From NCBI GenBank assembly GCA_965199235.1, contig CBDAQU010000002.1, positions 2,294,001-2,358,000 on the forward strand: a DNA stretch of 64,000 nucleotides, given 5' to 3'. This document shows positions 58,851-64,000 of the stretch, in pieces. The notes below the pieces were generated by a model that had not been told where the DNA came from, searched no databases, and saw nothing but the letters and a program-made list of their open reading frames with translations. Position numbers and translations under genes: made by a program. Positions within the stretch are counted from its first letter, which is position 1; each line of letters opens with the position of its first letter. The DNA comes from BOG-908 sp965199235. Its GTDB lineage: Bacteria > Pseudomonadota > Alphaproteobacteria > Acetobacterales > Acetobacteraceae.

Positions 58851-59336
58851 ATGCCGGATTTTCTCATCCGCGACGCGGCGCCGCAGGACTCGGCCGATAT
58901 CGCACGCCTGGTCCATGCGCTCGCGGTGTATGAGAAATTGGCGCATGAGGCGGTCGCAACGGCCGACGATTTTCGGCACCAGCTGTTCGGGCCGGCGCCA
59001 GCCGCTCACGCAGCGGTCGCCGACGTCGCTGGCAGCGTCGTCGGGATCGCACTCTGGTTCCACAATTTCAGCACCTTCACGTGCAGGCCCGGCCTCTACG
59101 TGGAGGATGTGTTTGTGGAGCCGGAGCATCGTGGCCTGGGCATCGGGCGCGCGTTCTTCCGCTACATGGCCGGGCGCGCGATCGAGGCCGGGTGCAGCCG
59201 GATGGACTGGTCGGTGCTCGACTGGAACGAGCCCGCGATAGGTTTTTACCGTTCCATGGGCGCGGTCGGCCTGGATGATTGGACGGTGCAACGCCTGGAC
59301 GCCGGAAAACTGGCGGCGCTGGCGCAGGAGGGTTGA
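58851..59336 (+). CDS. GNAT family N-acetyltransferase
   Basis: A 161-residue acetyltransferase. FLIRDAAPQDSADIARLV is the N-terminal strand-helix, VEDVFVEPEHRGLGIGRAFF is the acetyl-CoA-binding motif A, and DWNEPAIGFYRSMGA is the motif B end. The layout is like diamine (SSAT-type) acetyltransferases. It lies within the pdh operon, 12 bases after pdhC and overlapping lpdA by 1 base, an arrangement seen in other alphaproteobacteria; its substrate there is unknown. GTG 58845 is a possible alternative start two codons earlier. Confidence 0.88.
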   Translation: MPDFLIRDAAPQDSADIARLVHALAVYEKLAHEAVATADDFRHQLFGPAPAAHAAVADVAGSVVGIALWFHNFSTFTCRPGLYVEDVFVEPEHRGLGIGRAFFRYMAGRAIEAGCSRMDWSVLDWNEPAIGFYRSMGAVGLDDWTVQRLDAGKLAALAQEG

Positions 59337-60739
59337 TGGCCGGGGACCAGGAATTTGATCTTGTCGTGGTGGGCGGCGGGCCTGGCGGCTACGTCGCCGC
59401 CATCCGCGCGGCCCAGCTCGGCCTGAAGACCGCGGTGGTGGAACGCGAGCATCTGGGCGGCATCTGCCTGAACTGGGGATGCATTCCGACCAAGGCGCTG
59501 CTGCGAAGTTCGGAAATCAACCACCTGCTGCATCACCTCGGCGATTACGGATTCTCGGCCGACAACATCCAGTTCGACCTCGGCCGGGTAGTCAAGCGGT
59601 CGCGTGCCATTGCCAAGCAACTCGCATCCGGCGTGGGGCATCTGCTGAAGAAGAATAAGGTTGCTGTGATCAATGGAAGCGGCAGGCTGGCCGGCCCGCA
59701 CGCGGTTTCGGTGACCAAGGACGGCAGCACGGTCGCGACACTCGGCGCCCCGCACATCATCCTGGCAACCGGCGCGCGTGCCAGGCAACTGCCGGGGTTG
59801 GAGAGCGACGGCAAACTCGTCTGGTCCTACAAGGAGGCGATGGTTCCGCCCGCTATGCCGAAACGCCTGCTGGTGATCGGCTCGGGCGCGATCGGCATCG
59901 AGTTCGCGAGTTTTTACCGCAACATGGGCGCCGAGGTGACGGTGGTCGAAGTGCTGGACCGCATCCTGTCCGCCGAAGACGCCGAAATCGGCGCGTTCGC
60001 GCAAAAGGCGTTCGAAACGCAGGGCGTGCGCTTCATGCTCGGCGCCAAGGTGACACAGGCCGCCAAAGCCGATGACAGCGTGACGGTGACGATCGAGCAG
60101 GGCGGCCGCACGCAGGATATAAGCGTCGACCGGGTGATTTCGGCCGCCGGCATTATCGGCAACGTCGAGGATATCGGGCTTGAGGGCACGAAAGTTGTGG
60201 TCGAGCGCACGCATGTGGTGATCGACGAGTACTGCCGCACCGGCGAGCCCGGCGTGTACGCGATCGGCGACGTTGCGGGCGCACCCTGGCTTGCGCACAA
60301 GGCGAGCCACGAGGGCGTGGTGTGCGTGGAAAAGATTGCCGGCGTGAACGACGTTCATCCGATCGACTGGACAAACATTCCAGGTTGCACCTATTGCCGC
60401 CCGCAGGTGGCGTCCGTGGGCCTGACCGAAGCGCGCGCCAGGGCGGAGGGGCACGAGCTCCGCGTCGGCCGCTTTCCGTTCATCGGCAACGGCAAGGCGA
60501 TTGCCATGGGCGAGCCGGAGGGGATGGCAAAGGTGGTGTTCGACGCCAAGACGGGCGCGCTCCTGGGGGCGCATCTGATCGGCGCCGAAGTGACGGAGAT
60601 GATCCAGGGTTACGCGATCGCCCGCACCTTGGAGACCACGGAAGTCGAGCTGATGCACACGGTGTTTCCGCACCCGACAGTGAGCGAAACGATGCACGAG
60701 GCGGTGCTGGACGCGTACGGGCGCGTGATCCATTTCTGA
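59336..60739 (+). CDS. lpdA: Dihydrolipoyl dehydrogenase (E3)
   Basis: FAD- and NAD-dependent flavoprotein that reoxidises dihydrolipoamide for the pyruvate dehydrogenase complex, 467 residues. The FAD motif VVGGGPGGYVAAIRAAQLG is followed by redox-active Cys44 and Cys49 in GGICLNWGCIPTKAL. The NAD-binding motif is VIGSGAIGIEFASFY, the second FAD contact GVYAIGDVAGAPWLAHKA, and the catalytic base His446 lies in HPTVSETMHEA. The ATG at 59336 has AGGAGGG upstream and overlaps the GNAT stop by 1 base. It is the last gene of the pdh operon. Confidence 0.97.
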   Translation: MAGDQEFDLVVVGGGPGGYVAAIRAAQLGLKTAVVEREHLGGICLNWGCIPTKALLRSSEINHLLHHLGDYGFSADNIQFDLGRVVKRSRAIAKQLASGVGHLLKKNKVAVINGSGRLAGPHAVSVTKDGSTVATLGAPHIILATGARARQLPGLESDGKLVWSYKEAMVPPAMPKRLLVIGSGAIGIEFASFYRNMGAEVTVVEVLDRILSAEDAEIGAFAQKAFETQGVRFMLGAKVTQAAKADDSVTVTIEQGGRTQDISVDRVISAAGIIGNVEDIGLEGTKVVVERTHVVIDEYCRTGEPGVYAIGDVAGAPWLAHKASHEGVVCVEKIAGVNDVHPIDWTNIPGCTYCRPQVASVGLTEARARAEGHELRVGRFPFIGNGKAIAMGEPEGMAKVVFDAKTGALLGAHLIGAEVTEMIQGYAIARTLETTEVELMHTVFPHPTVSETMHEAVLDAYGRVIHF

Positions 60740-60752
60740 TCTTCGCTCCTTG

Positions 60753-60871
60753 CACTTCTGGTCGCTTGGCTCGCGTTTCTGGTCGCTTCGCTCGTTGCGT
60801 TTCTGGTCGCTTCGCTCGTTGCGTCTCTGATCGCTTCGCTCGTTACGCTTCTGATCGCTTCGCTCGTTGGG
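60753..60871. repeat. 24-base tandem repeat (4 full units plus a partial) between lpdA and gluQ
   Basis: Full units run 60776-60799, 60800-60823 (identical to the first), 60824-60847 and 60848-60871, each built on CTGRTCGCTTCGCTCGTT. A degenerate shorter unit precedes them (60753-60775). The array starts 14 bases after the lpdA stop and ends 29 bases before the gluQ stop, so it lies between two convergent genes. The repeated CGCTTCGCTCG core may add RNA structure, but each unit alone makes only weak stems. Confidence 0.9.
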
Positions 60872-60900
60872 CGCAAGGCGTTGCGCGCGGTAAGCCGCGA

Positions 60901-61761
60901 TCAGGGCGATCGTCCGGACAGAACCTGCGCCGGGCTCCATCCGTTTTGCCGGCAGGCTGCGATCGTCATCGCTCCGTCCCTCTTCGACAGGCGTCGGCCC
61001 GAACAATCCGTCACCAAAGCATGGTGTGCGTAGCGTGGCGTGGGCCAGCCCATCAGGTGCTGCAACAGGCGATGCAGGTGGGTCGCCGGCTTGAGGTCCT
61101 CACCGCGCGTGACCAGCGTGACGCCCTGCGCGGCGTCGTCCAGCGTGGCGCAGAGATGGTAGCTTGCCGGCGCGTCTCGCCTGGCCAGAACCGCGTCGCC
61201 GAACTGCGCCGGACGGGCCGGGATGTCGCCCTCGCCCTCCTCGTGGAGAGTCAGCTGCGGTGCGTCGGCCAGCGCCTGTGCCATGTCCAGGCGCCAGGCA
61301 TGCGGCGCACCGCCCGACAGCCGTGCGTTCCGTTCGCCGCTGCTCAGCCTCCGGCAGGTGCCTGGGTAGAGCGGAGTGCCGTCCGCCTTGTGCGGGGCGG
61401 CTGCCGAGGCGCGGATTTCGGCGCGGCTGCAGAAGCAGGGATAGACGAGGCCGCGCGCGCGAAGACCATCCAGGCAATCCCTGTAGAGGGAAAGCCGGCC
61501 GGATTGCAGCAGCACAGGGCCGTCCCAGTCGATACCGAGCCAGGCGAGGTCGTCCAGGATGGCGGCGCTGTACTCCGGCCGGCAACGCTCCTGGTCGATG
61601 TCCTCGATGCGCAGCAGGAATCGGCCGCCCGCCTCTCGCGCCCGCCCCCAGGCGATGCGCACGCTCGCCGCATGGCCTAGATGGAGGTATCCGGTGGGCG
61701 ACGGCGCAAACCTGGTGACAGGGGGCGGCGAGCCGTGCGGGCCCTGGCCGGGGGTGGTCAT
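60901..61761 (-). CDS. gluQ: Glutamyl-Q tRNA(Asp) synthetase
   Basis: A GluRS paralogue without an anticodon-binding domain that attaches glutamate to queuosine in tRNA-Asp. The 286-residue protein has TRFAPSPTGYLHLGHA (HIGH-like HLGH at 27-30), LLRIEDIDQERCRPEY, a zinc-type Cys/Tyr/Cys region (CFCSRAEI and GTCRRL), and the degenerate KMSKS RRLSKRDGA near the end. The ATG at 61761 matches the family start. It is divergent from the HNH endonuclease gene. Confidence 0.93.
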   Translation of the reverse strand: MTTPGQGPHGSPPPVTRFAPSPTGYLHLGHAASVRIAWGRAREAGGRFLLRIEDIDQERCRPEYSAAILDDLAWLGIDWDGPVLLQSGRLSLYRDCLDGLRARGLVYPCFCSRAEIRASAAAPHKADGTPLYPGTCRRLSSGERNARLSGGAPHAWRLDMAQALADAPQLTLHEEGEGDIPARPAQFGDAVLARRDAPASYHLCATLDDAAQGVTLVTRGEDLKPATHLHRLLQHLMGWPTPRYAHHALVTDCSGRRLSKRDGAMTIAACRQNGWSPAQVLSGRSP

Positions 61762-61945
61762 CAGGCGTACGGCCCCGCCTCGGACCGCCGGCGTGGCCGT
61801 GACAAAGCGATGAAACACCACCCCCTGCCTTGCGGCGCCTTGCCCCCTTTGCCATAACGCCCATGGTCTTGGCGGCGCATCACCCTGCGACTCGTCTGCT
61901 GGCGAGTTCGTGGCTGCGGTGCGCCTCCCAGGTGAGGAGCCCATT

Positions 61946-62506
61946 TTGCCGGACGGCGGCCTGCATTACCCAGCCCTTGTGCTGAACGCGGATTTTCGCC
62001 CGCTCTCGTATTTCCCGCTCTCGGTGTGGTCTTGGCAGGACTCCATCAAGGCCGTGTTCCTCGACCGGGTCAGCGTGCTCTCCGAATACGAGTTCGAGGT
62101 GCATTCCCCGAGCCAGGCAATGCGCCTGCCCAGCGTGATCGCGCTGAAGGACTACATCCCCAGCGCCCGCAAGCCAGCCTTCACGCGGTTCAACGTGTTC
62201 CTGCGCGATGCCTTCAGCTGCCAGTATTGCGGGGAGCGCTTCCCGACACACGACCTCACCTTCGATCACGTGATCCCTCGCAGCCGGGGCGGCCGGACCA
62301 CGTGGGAGAACGTCGTTACCGCCTGTGCCTGCTGCAACCTGCGAAAGGGCAACAAGCTGCCGCGGGAGTGCCACATGCATCCTCGTTTCCGGCCCTGCCA
62401 ACCCTCCACCTGGGAGCTGCAGGATAACGGGCGTGCCTTTCCACCGAATTACCTGCATGCCAGCTGGCGCGACTATCTTTACTGGGACTCCGAGCTGGAA
62501 AGCTGA
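61946..62506 (+). CDS. HNH endonuclease family protein
   Basis: A 186-residue protein widespread as a stand-alone gene in alphaproteobacteria. The N-terminal domain has ALVLNADFRPLSYFPLSVWS and PSVIALKDYIP. The HNH domain (about 80-135) has zinc cysteines Cys92/Cys95 (SCQYCGERF) and Cys127/Cys130 (TACACCN), with Asp107-His108 in TFDHVIPRSRGGRTTW and the NLRKGNKLP end. No restriction methylase is nearby and the cellular role is unknown. TTG 61946 is chosen because AGGTGAGGAG lies just upstream; GTG 61910 is the longer alternative. It overlaps convergent rrf2-type gene by 28 bases. Confidence 0.88.
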   Translation: MPDGGLHYPALVLNADFRPLSYFPLSVWSWQDSIKAVFLDRVSVLSEYEFEVHSPSQAMRLPSVIALKDYIPSARKPAFTRFNVFLRDAFSCQYCGERFPTHDLTFDHVIPRSRGGRTTWENVVTACACCNLRKGNKLPRECHMHPRFRPCQPSTWELQDNGRAFPPNYLHASWRDYLYWDSELES

Positions 62507-62946
62507 CTCAGCGCCGGCTCGGCGGGCGGCCCGTACTGGCACAGATCGGCCAGCGAGCACTCTTCCAGCACGGTTGCGACCGCGTCGCGTGCCCGCCGCA
62601 TCAGGTGGCTCAACCGGCAATCCTGCACGTTGGTGCAGTCGTCGCACGCGCGAAAGGCGGTGGCGCTGGCGCAGGGCGTCATGGCGAGCGGCCCGTCGAT
62701 GGCGCGTATGACGTCGGCCGCCGAGACCTTGCTCGGGTCCGAGACCAGCCGATGGCCGCCTGCAGGGCCGCGGCGGCTTTCCACCAGCCGGTTTTCACGC
62801 AGCTGGGTCAGTATCGCCTCGAGGAATTTGCGCGGAACGTCGGCTGCCTCGGCCAGGCCGCCGGCGCTGCTCCACCCGTTGGCGCCCTTGCGCTCCGCCA
62901 TGACCAGGCATGCTCGAACGGCATATTTTGCGCGGCTGGTCAGCAC
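62479..62946 (-). CDS. Rrf2-family transcriptional regulator
   Basis: A 155-residue winged-helix regulator. KYAVRACLVMAERKGA and the recognition-helix area VPRKFLEAILTQLRENRLVESRRGPAGGHRL are typical of Rrf2 proteins. Four cysteines (Cys92, Cys101, Cys104, Cys110) follow, fitting an iron-sulfur-cluster-binding loop, so it may sense iron-sulfur status or redox change. No isc or suf genes are in the window, so it is not clearly IscR. It is convergent to the HNH gene with a 28-base overlap and divergent from fliL across 212 bases. Confidence 0.9.
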   Translation of the reverse strand: MLTSRAKYAVRACLVMAERKGANGWSSAGGLAEAADVPRKFLEAILTQLRENRLVESRRGPAGGHRLVSDPSKVSAADVIRAIDGPLAMTPCASATAFRACDDCTNVQDCRLSHLMRRARDAVATVLEECSLADLCQYGPPAEPALSQLSSSESQ

Positions 62947-63158
62947 TGGTCGGTCCTAGTCTCTTGGTGATCCGGCTTGCTGCTCCAGCCGCCGCCGCGG
63001 TCTCTGACGGGCAGGTCGCCGGCTGCCCTGTGAGCGACATGGTGGATGGTAGCTGGATTCGGACGCTCTGTCGCCAGGCGTGATCTGGCGTTTTCTTTCG
63101 GCGCGGGGAGCGGGATCTTGGGCCCGGGGAGTCGGTCTTATCGCTTAATTAACTCTGC

Positions 63159-63671
63159 ATGCGTAACATGTTTGCCATGGCAGGTCACGATGCAGCATCG
63201 AGCGAGGCGGCGAAACCCAAGAGGGGGAAGCAGCTGATGATTGCGGTGCCGGTTCTCTTGGTTGCCGTCGGCGCGGGCGGGTGGTTCAGCGGCATCATCC
63301 CCTCCCTGCTCGGCCACAAGCCAGGCGTCACTGCGGCGACCGCAGCCGAGACGGCCGTTGCGGCGCCGCCCGTCTATGTCGACGTCCCGGAGATCGTCAG
63401 CAACCTCAACGTCCCCGGCAAGCGGCCCAGCTTCATGAAGCTGCACGCCAAGCTGGAGCTGGCGGCCAAATCCGATGAGGCGGCAGTCTCCGCAGCCATG
63501 CCGCGCATTCAGGACCTGTTTCAGACCTATCTGCGAGACATGCGGCCTGACGAGCTGCGCGGTTCGGAAGGAAGCTACAGGCTGCGGGAAGAACTTATCG
63601 GCCGTGCAACGATCGCCGCCACCCCAGCGCACGTGACCGACGTACTCTTCATCGAATTGATCATAGAATGA
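63159..63671 (+). CDS. fliL: Flagellar basal body-associated protein FliL
   Basis: A 170-residue bitopic inner-membrane protein that supports stator function around the motor. One membrane helix (LMIAVPVLLVAVGAGGWF, about 26-43), a Thr/Ala-rich linker, and a periplasmic stomatin-like domain (YVDVPEIVSNLNVPGKRPSF, KLHAKLELAAKSDEAAV, GSYRLREELIGRATIA) follow. ATGs at 63168 and 63177 are equally possible starts, as no clear ribosome-binding site precedes 63159. The stop overlaps the fliM ATG (ATGA). Confidence 0.92.
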   Translation: MRNMFAMAGHDAASSEAAKPKRGKQLMIAVPVLLVAVGAGGWFSGIIPSLLGHKPGVTAATAAETAVAAPPVYVDVPEIVSNLNVPGKRPSFMKLHAKLELAAKSDEAAVSAAMPRIQDLFQTYLRDMRPDELRGSEGSYRLREELIGRATIAATPAHVTDVLFIELIIE

Positions 63672-64000
63672 GCGGGGATGACGAACTCGCGGCGGCTTGG
63701 GGCGCCGAACCCGGCAACGATGCCTCCCTCAGCGCCGAACCAGCACGCGTGCTCAACCAGGCCGAGATCGATAGCCTTCTCGGGTTCGAGGACGGTCCTG
63801 AGGGTGCCGAAGCGGTCAGCGGGATGCAGCGCATCATCAGCTCCGGTCTGGTCTCCTACGAACGTCTGCCGATGCTGGAGATCGTTTTCGACCGACTCGT
63901 TCGTATCATGTCGACGTCGCTGCGCAACTTCACCAGCGACAACGTCGAGGTGTCGATCGACAACATCGTTTCCCTTCGCTTCGGAGACTACCTCAACTCC
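63668..64000 (+). CDS. fliM: Flagellar motor switch protein FliM, N-terminal part (cut by window edge)
   Basis: 111 codons are visible from ATG 63668. VLNQAEIDSLLGF near residues 27-39 is the CheY-P-binding peptide of FliM. The start of the middle domain follows, LPMLEIVFDRLVRIMSTSLR and VSIDNIVSLRFGDYLNS, in the form typical of alphaproteobacteria. It is translationally coupled to fliL. The remaining ~200 residues lie beyond the window. Confidence 0.95.
   Translation, partial: MSGDDELAAAWGAEPGNDASLSAEPARVLNQAEIDSLLGFEDGPEGAEAVSGMQRIISSGLVSYERLPMLEIVFDRLVRIMSTSLRNFTSDNVEVSIDNIVSLRFGDYLNS

Noticed and set aside
60610..61006. Minus-strand frame with an eight-residue RNERSDQK repeat
   Set aside because: The repeat is just the 24-base DNA array read in frame. 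It continues antisense into gluQ and lpdA and has no start signal.
61946..62946. Restriction-modification or defence locus around the HNH endonuclease
   Set aside because: No methylase, helicase or other defence gene is near. The HNH gene is of a stand-alone type common in this class and its neighbours are housekeeping genes.
1..64000. Insertion sequence, prophage or integrative element
   Set aside because: No transposase, integrase or phage structural gene, and no attachment-site duplication beside the single tRNA, was seen.

Overview
The window is a GC-rich chromosomal segment from a Gram-negative, flagellated alphaproteobacterium, most likely of the Rhodospirillales/Acetobacterales (inference). 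The pointers are: a MotB-MotA pair and a FliL-FliM pair of alphaproteobacterial type; an lptC-lptA-lptB run; a lipoyl domain fused to the pyruvate dehydrogenase E1-beta subunit; the lysC/ptsP and methyltransferase-comF-grxC-DUF1178-ubiG neighbourhoods common in this class; and the DUF1178, DUF2147, DUF2272 and DUF3035 families. No transposase, integrase, phage gene, CRISPR array or rRNA was seen. The segment is mostly core housekeeping DNA, densely packed, with many 1-14 base gene overlaps and several GTG/TTG starts.

Layout. 1-9 kb: the 5' part of a repetitive surface protein (minus strand, cut by the edge), guaA, a GT39-type membrane glycosyltransferase, motB-motA, the lipopolysaccharide-export genes lptC-lptA-lptB, and a short RNase D-like exonuclease convergent to lptB across a REP-like hairpin. 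9-19.9 kb: tRNA-Leu(CAG), a small exported Trp/Tyr/Gly-rich protein, a methyltransferase divergent from comF-grxC-DUF1178-DUF2147, ubiG divergent from lysC-nitronate monooxygenase-ptsP, and a RodZ-like protein. 19.9-30 kb is the most accessory part: a PAS histidine kinase with an ethylene-receptor-like N-terminus, a rhodanese, a DUF2272 lipoprotein with an orphan solute-binding protein, a DegP-like protease followed by a response regulator, histidine kinase and small exported protein, and a secreted S53 (sedolisin) protease behind an AT-rich upstream region.

30-45 kb: aspS divergent from full-length rnd, a 2-keto-4-pentenoate hydratase-like gene, ribF-ileS-lspA-DUF3035-methyltransferase in one direction, mutL, a BaiN/YhiN-type flavoprotein and convergent glgA. 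45-54.6 kb: an RND efflux adaptor and permease, divergent from a partial type II secretion operon (gspL, gspM, gspN/C-like, gspD) that has no ATPase, inner-membrane platform or pseudopilin genes. 54.6-60.7 kb: ftsB-like gene and the pyruvate dehydrogenase operon pdhA-pdhB-pdhC-GNAT-lpdA. 60.9-64 kb: gluQ, an HNH endonuclease, an Rrf2 regulator, fliL and the start of fliM.

The points most worth a second look are the ethylene-receptor-like histidine kinase (Asp/Cys/His spacing identical to ETR1), the protease/two-component/small-protein module at 24-27.7 kb, two unrelated 24-base tandem repeats (upstream of lysC and downstream of lpdA), a dispersed palindromic intergenic element present twice, and the orphan type II secretion sub-operon. 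I saw no clearly new multi-gene defence or mobile system.
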